This document shows, piece after piece, positions 1-7,970 of a stretch of 58,708 nucleotides of DNA. The notes under the pieces were generated by a model, which saw only the letters and a program-made list of their open reading frames with translations, searched no databases and was not told where the DNA came from. Numbering within the stretch: the stretch's first letter is position 1; each line of letters opens with the position of its first letter. Where the stretch lies: assembly GCA_026393855.1 (NCBI GenBank), contig JAPKZJ010000075.1, positions 1 to 58,708 on the forward strand, given 5' to 3'. The DNA is from Candidatus Aminicenantes bacterium. GTDB lineage: Bacteria; Acidobacteriota; Aminicenantia; Aminicenantales; UBA4085. The translations under genes were made by a program, and so were the position numbers.

Positions 1-351
1 AAGGTCATAGCCTTCAACCCAGGCCGCCTGCCCGCCCGTCCCGTCGCGGCCGCCCGCTCCCAATCCCACCGGGACGTCAGTCCTTCCGGCAAGAGTCAGA
101 ACCTTGGCGACGATCTTGGCCCGGTATTCGGACTTGCCGAAAGTGGTCGTTACAAGCTTGAGGTCCAGCTCCTGGCTCTTGAGCAGCATGACCAGGGCCC
201 AGGTGTCGTCGATGTCGTCGCCGATATCGGTGTCGAGAATGACCGGAGTTCGGACGGGAGCCTGCGCGACCGCGGTTTCTACGCGGCCGCCGGCTCCGTT
301 CGCCGCGAAGGACAAAGCCATCATGCCGACGAGAAGTCTTTGTTTCGCCAT
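1..351 (-). CDS. Inosine/uridine-preferring nucleoside hydrolase family protein, exported, 3' end missing
   Basis: Only the first 117 codons are present; the gene leaves the window at base 1. The product starts MAKQRLLVG with a short signal-like hydrophobic stretch. At residues 37-50 it has VILDTDIGDDIDD, the Asp-rich calcium-binding motif that opens the nucleoside hydrolase fold (family consensus DTDxGxDD). The family cleaves the N-glycosidic bond of ribonucleosides or similar compounds; the likely signal sequence suggests a periplasmic or surface role. The ATG at 351-349 follows the upstream membrane-protein gene by 47 bases on the same strand, so the two may be co-transcribed. The substrate cannot be told from this fragment. 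Confidence 0.85.
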   Translation of the reverse strand, partial: MAKQRLLVGMMALSFAANGAGGRVETAVAQAPVRTPVILDTDIGDDIDDTWALVMLLKSQELDLKLVTTTFGKSEYRAKIVAKVLTLAGRTDVPVGLGAGGRDGTGGQAAWVEGYDL

Positions 352-398
352 GTCTTACTTGCCCTTGAAGAATTCGATTCCATCGACGAAACGAACGT

Positions 399-1334
399 CT
401 AGACGCTTCCCCCGACCGCAAAGAAGGAGAGGGTGAAAAATACGGCCTCCGCGAGCAGGACCCAAAAAGCCGAAAAAAGGCGATCGATGGATTGCTTCCC
501 CCCCGCGGCCGTTTCGCCGAGCGGCTGGGAAACGGACTTGATGATCCTGGGTTCATCCTGACGCGGAATCGAGGCGCTTCGCAGGGCCCCGATCAGCTGA
601 TCGACATTTCTTAGGTCTCGCTTGCCCCAGGCCGTAGCGATCCAGATGAAGACGCTCGATCCGTCTTTGAACTTGAGGCCCAGCCCTTTTTCTTCGTTCG
701 CGGCCAGAGCCTGGCTGGCCGCGACGGAACCGTGGCGGCCCCTGTCCAAAACAGCGGAAGCGCTGCTCGCGGCGACCAGCCAGCCCGGCGCCTTGAGAAT
801 CAACGGCACAACCAGGCTCATCTCCGAGAATCGAAGGAGCGTTTGACTCTTCCAATTCGAAACGATTATGCCTTCGCCTGTGAGGTCGATCCGGTAGGAT
901 GCGTACCAAACCGCGTACCGCAGCAGCTTCAAGCCGGGAAAAACCAGAATCCAGAAAGCCAGGCCGATCAGCAATCCGGTGCCCAGGGAGGCGAGCGATC
1001 GGCCGATGGAAAATAACGGGAAAGTCAGGCCGGGTACAAGGAGAATCAGGGAGACGAGATCGATGAAGAAAGCCCGCCAAGCAGGATAACGGATCGCCGT
1101 CTGGGGGCGTTTGAGGCCCGGGAGAAAGAGGTAAAGGGCCAGCGCGACGACGAGGATGGGAAGGGCGAATCCACGGCCCGGATGGGCCGAGAGAGAGGGA
1201 TCGTTGAACCAATTGGCCGCCCCCGAACCGAACCCGGCGTCATGGCTGGATACGCCTTGCACGGGCGCGAAAAAGTACAGCCAGATGGCCATGACCACAC
1301 CCAAGATGAGAATAACCCGCCGCCAAAGCATCAT
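399..1334 (-). CDS. Multi-pass membrane protein of unknown function
   Basis: The 311-aa product has an N-terminal membrane segment (about residues 7-24), three or four more between 55 and 140, a soluble middle part (about 143-260), and a last membrane segment at the C-terminus. The soluble part, with phrases such as DLTGEGIIVSNWK, recalls the bacterial PH-like domains that follow membrane helices, but the match is weak and I do not name a family. The ATG at 1334 has a strong ribosome binding site (GAGGAGG) at the right distance. The gene lies between a 54-aa membrane protein gene and the nucleoside hydrolase gene on the same strand. Codon use looks like the G+C-rich host. Confidence 0.75.
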   Translation of the reverse strand: MMLWRRVILILGVVMAIWLYFFAPVQGVSSHDAGFGSGAANWFNDPSLSAHPGRGFALPILVVALALYLFLPGLKRPQTAIRYPAWRAFFIDLVSLILLVPGLTFPLFSIGRSLASLGTGLLIGLAFWILVFPGLKLLRYAVWYASYRIDLTGEGIIVSNWKSQTLLRFSEMSLVVPLILKAPGWLVAASSASAVLDRGRHGSVAASQALAANEEKGLGLKFKDGSSVFIWIATAWGKRDLRNVDQLIGALRSASIPRQDEPRIIKSVSQPLGETAAGGKQSIDRLFSAFWVLLAEAVFFTLSFFAVGGSV

Positions 1335-1466
1335 GGCAATCCTCCTCGTCGGACGGTTCGTCCGCAGGACTCATGGCCGACCAGATGACAGGCTGACTCC
1401 CTACGCGCGAGGCTTATCCACCCCGGCCTGATCCGGGAAAAGAACGAAACCGTGTTACGGCTTCGC

Positions 1467-1631
1467 TCAAAGACCGAGCAAGATCAAGGCGCCGGAGGCG
1501 ACGGCCAGGATCTCCATGACCAGCGGGAGGCCTTCGAAGTGCAGCTTGAGCAGCGGGATCAGCCCGTTCATGATCAGCCAGATAGCCAACAGGAGAAATC
1601 CCATGTTCTTAGTCACTTTCATTTTAGCCAT
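1467..1631 (-). CDS. 54-aa small membrane protein
   Basis: A short reading frame of 55 codons starts at ATG 1631-1629 and ends at TGA 1469-1467. The ribosome binding site is excellent (GAGGAGGGG, about 4 bases before the ATG), and a good sigma-70 promoter lies upstream at 1711-1740. The product begins MAKMKVTKN, then has two hydrophobic helices (about residues 10-28 and 36-54) joined by a short polar turn (KLHFEG), and ends directly in the second helix. No family is recognised. The combination of promoter, ribosome binding site and a clean two-helix hairpin makes this a real gene rather than chance. It precedes the 311-aa membrane protein gene by 132 bases on the same strand. Confidence 0.75.
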   Translation of the reverse strand: MAKMKVTKNMGFLLLAIWLIMNGLIPLLKLHFEGLPLVMEILAVASGALILLGL

Positions 1632-1710
1632 TTTCCCCTCCTCGAAGAATATCCTGATGTTCGAGGGACGGCCGCCGTCGTCGCGGGAAGCCCTCTCCTC
1701 ATTGGAACAG

Positions 1711-1740
1711 ACTATATCTTAGGCCGGATGTTGCTGTCAA
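1711..1740 (-). promoter_or_regulatory. Sigma-70-type promoter for the 54-aa membrane protein gene
   Basis: On the minus strand a consensus -35 box TTGACA (1740-1735) is followed after 18 bases by TATAGT (1716-1711). Transcription would begin near 1704, giving a leader of about 73 bases before the ATG at 1631. Confidence 0.65.
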
Positions 1741-1819
1741 AAAGTGCGGGCCAGGCGACGCGCAGCCCTATCCGCTGAGGCAGAAGAAAAGGGAGGGATT
1801 CGACGGCTCATCGGGAGAG

Positions 1820-1866
1820 GAGTGTTGGAGCTGACCAGGATCGAACTGGCGACCTCTTGAATGCCA
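1820..1866 (-). repeat. tRNA-Ala 3'-half fragment; distal attachment-site copy
   Basis: Bases 1826-1866 are identical, in the same orientation, to 5267-5307, which is the 3' half of the intact tRNA-Ala gene from the anticodon to the discriminator base. With one mismatch the match extends to 1820, and a weaker match (blocks near 1790-1800 and 1811-1819) continues into the tRNA's 3' flank. The copy has no 5' half, so it is not a tRNA gene. A 3'-terminal tRNA copy at the far side of A+T-rich DNA is the usual mark of integration by a tyrosine recombinase. The stop codon of the next gene lies only 9 bases beyond the repeat. Confidence 0.85.
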
Positions 1867-1874
1867 AATAATAA

Positions 1875-3095
1875 TCAATCCCGCGCAAGACGAAAACCTT
1901 GGTTGTTGCGTTTGAACGAGGGATCGTAGGAAGAGCGATACGGAGCGCGAACGAACCGGGCGTCTGGTTCGAGCCAGGAACTGCCTCGACAAACTCGGAA
2001 GGAGCCAGAAGAAGGCCCTTTCGGATTCGTCACCGATCCCGCCGAGTAAGCCCCATACCAGTCCGCACACCACTCCCAGACGTTTCCGAGCATGTCATAA
2101 AGGCCAAATCCGTTGGGCGCCTTCTCGCCGACATCGTGTGTCCGGTTTCCCGAATTGTTGCCGTACCAGGCGATCGAATCCAGTTCCCCATACCGGTCCT
2201 CCGTCGTACCCGCGCGGCAGGCGTACTCCCACTCCGCCTCCGTCGGAAGCCGGTAGTTCTTTCCTGTTAAAGCGTTCAGCCTTTGGATATACCATTGGAC
2301 ATCGTTCCAAGTCACGAGTTCGATGGGGCGCCCCTCTTCATGATCCGTCGACGGATACGACCCCATCACCGAAAACCACTCCGCCTGCGTTACCTCGAAT
2401 TTTCCCATCTCGAAGCCGGATAATGTGACCTGATGCACCGGCTTTTCATCTGCAAATGCTTCGCTCGATTCGGAGCCCATCATAAATGTCCCGCCCACAA
2501 GGCGGACCATTACAGGTTCTCGAGGGATAATGCTCGCGATCAAGGTCGCTGAGATCTTTGCTGTCTGCCCCACCTGGACCGTAACGGACTGTTCATAAGA
2601 ACCAAACCCATATAGAACGAGTTTTATCGTGTAATTTCCCGGAGCAATACTAGTCAATGTCGTATTAGTCGCTTTTCCAGTCTCATTTCCATCAAAAAAA
2701 ATGTTTGCCCCTGGCGGCGTTGATTCTACCTGGATACTTCCGGTCGTTACGCTTGGAACGATCGGCTGATTCGGATCCTTTTTCTTTTTTAAAAGCAGAA
2801 TCGTTGCGACTACGCCCGCCACCACGATCCCACCCACCAAAAGCCAGGGAAATTTCTTTTTCTTGACCTCGGTTACAGGACTCGACTTCCCGCTAAACGA
2901 AACCGGCGAAAATGTTTCTGCTTTTTTCGCTCCAATATTCTTAACTTGCGGCGGAGCGGTCTCGCTTTTTAACGCATCCGTCTGTTCGCCCTTCTTTACA
3001 GCGGATTTTGAATCTGTTTGTCCAAAGACCGCGCTATTTGAGGAAACCAATACAACAATAAGCATGACAGCGATAAGATTTCTAAATTTATCCAT
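1875..3095 (-). CDS. Exported PEGA-domain / SUMF1-EgtB-PvdO-like protein
   Basis: The 406-aa product has a signal sequence (residues 1-25, ending near AVFGQ), a low-complexity stretch, a second membrane helix (about 84-103) followed by KKKK, a PEGA domain (about 118-190; STPPGANIFFDGNETGKAT), and a C-terminal formylglycine-generating-enzyme-like domain (about 197-406). That domain shows RLPTEAEWEYACRAGT and GNVWEWCADWYG. The two catalytic cysteines of true formylglycine-generating enzymes are not seen in the last part (VCRGSSWLEPD), so sulfatase activation is unlikely; many relatives are structural or ligand-binding. ATG 3095 is preceded by AAGAGGC. It lies downstream of the FG-GAP gene (64-base gap) inside A+T-rich, probably acquired DNA. 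Confidence 0.85.
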   Translation of the reverse strand: MDKFRNLIAVMLIVVLVSSNSAVFGQTDSKSAVKKGEQTDALKSETAPPQVKNIGAKKAETFSPVSFSGKSSPVTEVKKKKFPWLLVGGIVVAGVVATILLLKKKKDPNQPIVPSVTTGSIQVESTPPGANIFFDGNETGKATNTTLTSIAPGNYTIKLVLYGFGSYEQSVTVQVGQTAKISATLIASIIPREPVMVRLVGGTFMMGSESSEAFADEKPVHQVTLSGFEMGKFEVTQAEWFSVMGSYPSTDHEEGRPIELVTWNDVQWYIQRLNALTGKNYRLPTEAEWEYACRAGTTEDRYGELDSIAWYGNNSGNRTHDVGEKAPNGFGLYDMLGNVWEWCADWYGAYSAGSVTNPKGPSSGSFRVCRGSSWLEPDARFVRAPYRSSYDPSFKRNNQGFRLARD

Positions 3096-3159
3096 TGATC
3101 TAGCCTCTTAAATGGAGCGGAACTGATAGGTCAAAAGCTTATTGAATCTCGCCGTAATA

Positions 3160-4485
3160 TCAGCCGATCCTTGGGCTCCCGCCGTAAACCGTGACATAAA
3201 TCCGGCCGAGCGTTCCCGCCCATTTGTAGATATTCAATCCATTGTTTCCATAGACGAACAGCTCTAAGGCGTCATCATAATCCAATGACCCGAGCGTGAC
3301 GTCCATCGGACCATAGTCGGGTATCATCTTAAGGAGTTGGATCATCGAGAGCGTCGAATCCGCATGTTTCGCAAATTTCAATACGTAAAGATACCTATCG
3401 GGATAATCGGCGGCCGTCACGACCTCGGGCCAGCCATCGTCGTCGATATCCCCCGCATCCACCGAGACGGTATATCCACCCAAATTCTCACTCAAGAAGA
3501 TTTTCGGATATGCGCCGTTCTTATATTTCCAGACGACGAGTTTAGAGCTGTTTCCGCCGGCGATGATCTCAGGCTCGGTATCTCCATCGATGTCCCTGGC
3601 GACAGCGCAGTCGATCGTAAACGCTCCTATGGACTCGGTCTCTTTGATGTCCCAGCCATTATTGCCAAGATACTTTAAAACGCTGACCTTCCCGATGCTC
3701 GGATGGGCGATCAGAATTTCGTTGCCGGGCTGCCCATCTGCATCACCGATCGAAAGGCTGTAACTTCCTGACGAAAATTCCGGGCTCATCCCAATGCAGT
3801 CGAGGGAGCCGGCGGAGGAATATTTATAGATCCAAATTCGATTGGAACGCGCCAATACGAGCTCATCACCCGGTTGGCCATCGACATCTCCAGCAATAAT
3901 GGCCCTACCGACCGTGGCCGAGGTCGTTTTTTCCAGGGGAATTGTAGAAGAGGGTTGACCCGTCGAACCGTTTTTAAAGAGATATACCGTCGGCGCATAA
4001 TAATTGACTTTGTTCTTTCCGCTGCCGACGGAGGTCATGACAGTGTTCACAGTCAGAATCTCTTTATCCGGATCGGCGTCAAATTGGCCGATGAGCGCTT
4101 GGAAATCATACATTGTCCCGACGGCATTGCTGCCCCACGGGATCGAATAATTACTGTTCGCAAAAGTGATTTGGAAGGTCCGACAAACATCGCCTATTGT
4201 GCCGACGATCTGCTTCCCCGGATCATTGAGAAGCGCTAGCGGAGAAAAAGCCGAAATCCGGCAATCAATACAAGGCTGGTCTTTCGGAGCAACCCCCGCC
4301 TTCCATTCCACAGACTCGCACATTTTATCGGTGTCGCAGGTCGTCGGGCTCGGTTTTCCCGCCGCTCGCACTTGGTCTTGCGAAGCCCAAGAACTTTTCT
4401 GGACAATACTGAATCCCCCGACGGCAAGAGTCAGAACAAGAACGAAGAAAATCACAGACTTCCATGACGCGTGAAAGCGGTTCAT
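3160..4485 (-). CDS. Exported FG-GAP/VCBS repeat protein
   Basis: The 441-aa product has an N-terminal signal sequence (hydrophobic core about residues 11-25), then five or six repeats with calcium-binding Asp loops such as DVDGQPGDE, DADGQPGNE, DIDGDTEPE and DIDDDGWPE. This is the pattern of FG-GAP/VCBS beta-propellers (integrin-alpha-like), which bind ligands outside the cytoplasm. An early Cys-containing stretch (residues about 48-76, with CDTDKMCES and PCIDCR) could form disulphides. The ATG at 4485 has a strong GGGGGGAGG ribosome binding site. A TTGACA promoter lies just upstream and the PEGA/SUMF-like gene follows, so the two probably form an operon. A+T content is clearly higher than in flanking genes. 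Confidence 0.85.
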   Translation of the reverse strand: MNRFHASWKSVIFFVLVLTLAVGGFSIVQKSSWASQDQVRAAGKPSPTTCDTDKMCESVEWKAGVAPKDQPCIDCRISAFSPLALLNDPGKQIVGTIGDVCRTFQITFANSNYSIPWGSNAVGTMYDFQALIGQFDADPDKEILTVNTVMTSVGSGKNKVNYYAPTVYLFKNGSTGQPSSTIPLEKTTSATVGRAIIAGDVDGQPGDELVLARSNRIWIYKYSSAGSLDCIGMSPEFSSGSYSLSIGDADGQPGNEILIAHPSIGKVSVLKYLGNNGWDIKETESIGAFTIDCAVARDIDGDTEPEIIAGGNSSKLVVWKYKNGAYPKIFLSENLGGYTVSVDAGDIDDDGWPEVVTAADYPDRYLYVLKFAKHADSTLSMIQLLKMIPDYGPMDVTLGSLDYDDALELFVYGNNGLNIYKWAGTLGRIYVTVYGGSPRIG

Positions 4486-4517
4486 TTAGACCTCCCCCCA
4501 AGAAATTGTTGACAGCG

Positions 4518-4546
4518 CAATGATAGAAAAAAAAAAACAATGTCAA
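4518..4546 (-). promoter_or_regulatory. Promoter of the FG-GAP gene with a long A/T tract
   Basis: On the minus strand TTGACA (4546-4541) is followed, past a run of T residues, by TATCAT (4525-4520, spacing 15) or TCATTG (4523-4518, spacing 17). The A/T run between the boxes would bend the DNA. The leader to the ATG at 4485 would be short and contains the GGGGGGAGG ribosome binding site. Confidence 0.5.
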
Positions 4547-4712
4547 TGCCTTACTGTCGGCATATCGATTCCTGCCGCAACTTGTCGTTATTCATACGGC
4601 CTTTTCCCGGCTGGTCCTTGAACGGGGAGCTCCTCCCGGCTCACCCGGCTCATTCTTATTGACTCCCGAAGCGTTTGCCGCTACAAATGAGCCGTACGCG
4701 AAGGAGGAAAAC

Positions 4713-5027
4713 ATGGCCAAAATCGAAATCCGTCATGATCCGGGTCTGACCAAGGACAAGCTGCTCGATCTGTTTCAGAAGAAGTTTCAGGGCAAGTACG
4801 AGATCTACCCGACCAAAAGCATGATCAACAGGGATTTTGTCGTGAAAAAGAGCGCCCGGTCGGGCATCTTTGTCAAGCTGGACCAGAAATCCGATAAAAC
4901 CGTCGTCGTCTTCAACAAGGATTGTCCATCGGTGTTCTGGAGGTCTTTTCCGATCCTCCGGATGATGGGCGGAAAAGACGTCAAGGCCGACGTGGAGGCC
5001 TTTCTGCAAACCATGGCGGAATCTTAG
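4713..5027 (+). CDS. Conserved-looking 104-aa protein of unknown function
   Basis: The start at 4713 is chosen because AAGGAGG lies a few bases upstream; an earlier in-frame start at 4659 lacks such a site. The product begins MAKIEIRHDPGLTKDK and ends DVKADVEAFLQTMAES. It is soluble, with no signal sequence or membrane segment, and looks like a small alpha/beta domain: an N-terminal strand, a helix (KLLDLFQKKF), three strands and a C-terminal helix. I do not recognise the family. It is transcribed away from the FG-GAP gene, within the segment bounded by the tRNA-Ala repeats, though its base composition is nearer that of the host than the FG-GAP and SUMF-like genes are. Confidence 0.7.
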   Translation: MAKIEIRHDPGLTKDKLLDLFQKKFQGKYEIYPTKSMINRDFVVKKSARSGIFVKLDQKSDKTVVVFNKDCPSVFWRSFPILRMMGGKDVKADVEAFLQTMAES

Positions 5028-5036
5028 AAGAAAAAC

Positions 5037-5057
5037 AGGGAGGGAATCGTCAGCGTT
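5037..5057. repeat. 21-bp direct repeat, copy 1 (tRNA-flank sequence)
   Basis: These 21 bases are identical to 5231-5251, which is the 3' flank of the tRNA-Ala gene. A related but diverged copy sits near 1790-1800 beside the tRNA fragment. This copy has no tRNA sequence next to it; the flanking bases differ from 5058 on. Confidence 0.75.
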
Positions 5058-5175
5058 CCTGATTGCCCAGCGCGCTACCAGCCAAAGACTCTTGGAATCT
5101 ACTCCCCTGCCCCCCTACAGAGAGAAACAAGCTCGTCTGAATATTGATGATGACCCTTTGTTGATGCAGGGCTTG

Positions 5176-5256
5176 CCCAAAACGCTTCCAGCTTTTTTTA
5201 AGGACTTACCCACCCTACCCTCCCTAAAATAGGGAGGGAATCGTCAGCGTTTTGGG
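5176..5256. repeat. Nested inverted repeats 3' of tRNA-Ala
   Basis: An outer perfect 11-bp stem pairs 5176-5186 (CCCAAAACGCT) with 5246-5256. Inside it a perfect 9-bp stem with a 3-base loop pairs 5218-5226 (CCCTCCCTA) with 5230-5238. The structure starts a few bases past the tRNA 3' end and contains the second copy of the 21-bp repeat (5231-5251). It could end tRNA transcription, but no T run follows directly, so it may instead be part of the attachment region. Confidence 0.6.
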
Positions 5257-5263
5257 AAAGGAG

Positions 5264-5339
<76 letters not shown>

Positions 5340-5361
5340 ACCGGGGAAAAGCCCGGCTATA

Positions 5362-6204
5362 TTACTCAAAGCGGCGGGATTCGTCAAGGTCATCCTCATC
5401 CAGAAAGCCGGCGAATGTCACCCCGTCGGAGAGAACCCCGATGGAGATGTTCACCGCTTGGCCCTTCGAATATGCGATAGTCTCGATACGATCGGAATCG
5501 TATTCCGTGTAATGCGTGACGTAATAGAACATCCCCCCGACTCCGGTCCGGTGCCTGGCCTCGGCATCGTAGGCCGTTTCCTCGTAATGGTACTCATTCA
5601 GGGTATAGCCGTAAGTCAGAACCTGGACCTCGATGCCCGAATCCTCCCCGAAGCGGAGTGCGATCCCGACGGCCGGCGTCCGTTTCACTAGCCCGATCTT
5701 GCTGACCGTCAGGGATTCGTTTTCTTCGAATTCTTCAAGGTCGACTTTAACTTTAGTCACCGGAAGGGGGAAGAAGTTCGAGAGGTAGATTTGCACCGGG
5801 AATCCAATCTCCACGTGCCCCTTGCGGAGGGTCGGCCTTACGCCGAGCCAGATGTCGCCCGTCACAAACGTTTGGACATTTTTCACCGGAGCGAAAGGGT
5901 CGGCCCTGGGTATATTGTAGAAGAGGTACCGGGGTAGATTGAAGTTGGTTTCCCAGCCCGGATAAGGCTCGAGCCCGTATTTGGATTGGCTGACAGCCGT
6001 GTCGACGCCGAGATTGAACCGGATCCCCGGAACGAGTTTTCTCGGCTCTTCCGCTCCCGCCGTCACAGCCAGGACGAGCGCCAAAATCCCGAGCCAAGCG
6101 CCCTTGCGGATGGTGGATTGAAGGCTTACGGAGCTCCCATGATCGCCTGGTATTCGCATGGAAGAGGATGGTATTCCCAAGCCGGGAACGCAGTCAAGGC
6201 GCAA
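5362..6204 (-). CDS. Exported protein of unknown function, beta-rich
   Basis: The product (280 aa from the TTG start at 6204, 265 aa from the ATG at 6159) has a hydrophobic signal segment ending near AVTAGAEE. It is followed by about 225 residues of alternating hydrophobic and polar strands (IRFNLGVDTAVSQ, FVTGDIWLGVRPTL, VEIGFPVQIYLSN), which suggests a beta-barrel or beta-sandwich. The C-terminus is acidic. The TTG start has a GAGGGAAG site at a good distance while the ATG has none, so I take TTG with moderate confidence. The gene is divergent from the lyxose-isomerase operon and ends about 22 bases from the tRNA-Ala gene. No family is recognised. Confidence 0.65.
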   Translation of the reverse strand: MRLDCVPGLGIPSSSMRIPGDHGSSVSLQSTIRKGAWLGILALVLAVTAGAEEPRKLVPGIRFNLGVDTAVSQSKYGLEPYPGWETNFNLPRYLFYNIPRADPFAPVKNVQTFVTGDIWLGVRPTLRKGHVEIGFPVQIYLSNFFPLPVTKVKVDLEEFEENESLTVSKIGLVKRTPAVGIALRFGEDSGIEVQVLTYGYTLNEYHYEETAYDAEARHRTGVGGMFYYVTHYTEYDSDRIETIAYSKGQAVNISIGVLSDGVTFAGFLDEDDLDESRRFE

Positions 6205-6211
6205 GGCCGAC

Positions 6212-6241
6212 TTCCCTCGGCAGGCCTGTTTTCATTATAAT
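6212..6241 (+). promoter_or_regulatory. Possible promoter of the lyxose isomerase operon
   Basis: A perfect TATAAT lies at 6236-6241. A weak -35 (TTCCCT, 6212-6217) stands 18 bases upstream. Transcription would start near 6248, just ahead of the GGAGAGGG ribosome binding site of the gene at 6259. Confidence 0.4.
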
Positions 6242-6258
6242 CGCGTCGGAGAGGGACC

Positions 6259-6816
6259 ATGAAGCGAGAAGCCGTCGAAAAAGCCAGGGAAAGGGCCGGC
6301 CGGATGCTGGATGCCGTCGGAATCGCCATTTCGCCCGCGGAACGAGCGGCGATCGAGGTCGCCGATCTCGGTCTCGGCGACCCGGATCACTACGGCCTCC
6401 AGATCGTGATCTACGAGAACAACGACCGCTACTGCGCCAAGGAGCTCATCCTCTTCCCCCGCCAGATCTGCCCGGAGCATCGCCATCCTCATTATGTCTG
6501 CCCCGGCGACACGGTTGAGAAGCCGGGCAAGCAGGAGACGTTTCGATGCCGTTGGGGGCACGTCTATCTCTATGTCGCGGGTGAGCCGACGCCTTCCCCG
6601 CAGGCGATTATTCCCGAGGGCGACGAGGCCTGCTTCACGGCCTGCCACGAGATCGTCCTCGAACCGGGCGATCAATACACCCTCTCGCCGGAGACGTTGC
6701 ACTGGTTCCAGGCCGGCGACGAGGGGGCCATCATCAGCGAATTCTCCACCACCAATACCGACGAATACGACGTCTTCACGGACCCCCGGATCAAGCGCCT
6801 GCCGGTCTACGAATGA
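6259..6816 (+). CDS. D-lyxose ketol-isomerase family cupin
   Basis: The 185-aa product matches the D-lyxose isomerase family, manganese-dependent cupins that interconvert D-lyxose and D-xylulose (and often D-mannose and D-fructose). Metal ligands are visible: H74 and H76 in CPEHRHPHY, E93 in KQETFRCRWG, and H148 in SPETLHWF. There is no signal sequence, so it acts in the cytoplasm. Length is about that of the short family members. The ATG follows GGAGAGGG. Its stop overlaps the next gene's start (ATGA), so it is translationally coupled to two URO-D-family genes, which suggests a joint role in sugar metabolism. The exact sugar is not shown by the sequence. Confidence 0.85.
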   Translation: MKREAVEKARERAGRMLDAVGIAISPAERAAIEVADLGLGDPDHYGLQIVIYENNDRYCAKELILFPRQICPEHRHPHYVCPGDTVEKPGKQETFRCRWGHVYLYVAGEPTPSPQAIIPEGDEACFTACHEIVLEPGDQYTLSPETLHWFQAGDEGAIISEFSTTNTDEYDVFTDPRIKRLPVYE

Positions 6817-7970
6817 GCGGCGGGGTCATCGAAATCGGCGTTCCGGTCGAGGAGATCGAGGCCCGCCGGGCCCGGGTGGAGAAGGCCAAGCGGTTCGAGC
6901 GGCCCGACCGGGTTCCCGTCCTGCCCGCTGTCGCCCATCGCTACCTTATCCCCCAGGTCGGCGTGTCTTTTCGCGAATACTACGCCGATCCAGAGACCAT
7001 GCTGCGGACCCAGATTCTGGCCCAGAAATGGCTGATGGAAAACATCCGCACGGACGCCCACGACATCACCGGACCCTGGGTCGGCGCCTGGACGGACTTT
7101 CAGAACACCTTCGAAGCCGGCAGCCTCGGCGTCCCCATCGTCTTCCCGAATGACGACATCCCCTGGGTCGGCCCCGGCTGGGTCAAGGACGAGACGGACC
7201 TGCGGCGGCTCGAAGCGATCAACTATGTTCATACCGGGATCAACGCCCGCCAATTCGAATACCGGCGGGCGATGATGACGGCAGCCGAAAAATATCCGGT
7301 GCGATTCCGGGGCGGGCCGGTCTTCTTTCCGGGCGCCGCACCGCACCTGACCCGTACCTCGGACGGCCCCTTCGGCGTTGCCGGCGACCTCATGGGCAAC
7401 ACCGAGCTTTTCCTGGCCTGTGCCGAGCGGCCCGACTTCGTCCGCGAGCTGCTACGGATCGTCGTGGATAAAATGATCGAGTACCTGGACGCCTGCTGGG
7501 CCGAGGAAGGGCGGACGGGCCCCCGTGATATCGCCTGGACCGACGACCTGGCGGTCTCGCTGTCGCGGGCCATGTTCGAGGACCTCGCCCTGCCGGCCAA
7601 TCGGCGCCTACGGGACCATTTCGACGGCTGGGCCATGCTCCATATGTGCGGCCACTCCGATCATCTGCTGGAGACCTTCCGCGACGGATTGCGCATCGAC
7701 GAGCTGCAGGGCTTCGGCTGGGAAGTCGATCTCGACCGGATCGCCGAGGTCATGGGCGGCCGGGTCGTCCTGCTGGGCAACGTCAACCCGATGCTGATCC
7801 GAAGCGGAAGTCCGGACGCGGTCCGCGAAGCAACCCGACGGGTCATCGAGAAGCTGGCCCCGCTCGGCGGGTTCATCGTCCAGGACGGCAACAACATCCC
7901 GCCCGGATCGCCGGTCGCGAACATCAACGCCATGATGGAAGCAGCCGAGAGGTACGGCCGGTATGAGTGA
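6813..7970 (+). CDS. URO-D-family protein (MtaA/UroD-like), copy 1
   Basis: The 385-aa protein has the uroporphyrinogen decarboxylase/MtaA fold signature: an N-terminal helix-rich opening (KRFERPDRVPVLPA), and H277-x-C279-G in LHMCGHSD followed by GNVNPMLI and a C-terminal PPGSPVANINAMMEAAERYG. The H-x-C-G pair corresponds to zinc ligands of cobalamin methyltransferases such as MtaA and is absent from true HemE. The third zinc cysteine expected near the C-terminus is not seen (FIVQDGNNI). It is unlikely to be heme-pathway UroD. It overlaps the lyxose isomerase gene by 4 bases and the next URO-D gene by 8. Function unknown; a sugar-linked role is inferred from context. Confidence 0.8.
   Translation: MSGGVIEIGVPVEEIEARRARVEKAKRFERPDRVPVLPAVAHRYLIPQVGVSFREYYADPETMLRTQILAQKWLMENIRTDAHDITGPWVGAWTDFQNTFEAGSLGVPIVFPNDDIPWVGPGWVKDETDLRRLEAINYVHTGINARQFEYRRAMMTAAEKYPVRFRGGPVFFPGAAPHLTRTSDGPFGVAGDLMGNTELFLACAERPDFVRELLRIVVDKMIEYLDACWAEEGRTGPRDIAWTDDLAVSLSRAMFEDLALPANRRLRDHFDGWAMLHMCGHSDHLLETFRDGLRIDELQGFGWEVDLDRIAEVMGGRVVLLGNVNPMLIRSGSPDAVREATRRVIEKLAPLGGFIVQDGNNIPPGSPVANINAMMEAAERYGRYE

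Noticed and set aside
1820-1866. A possible second tRNA-Ala gene.
   Set aside because: Only the 3' half is present; there is no 5' acceptor strand or D arm.
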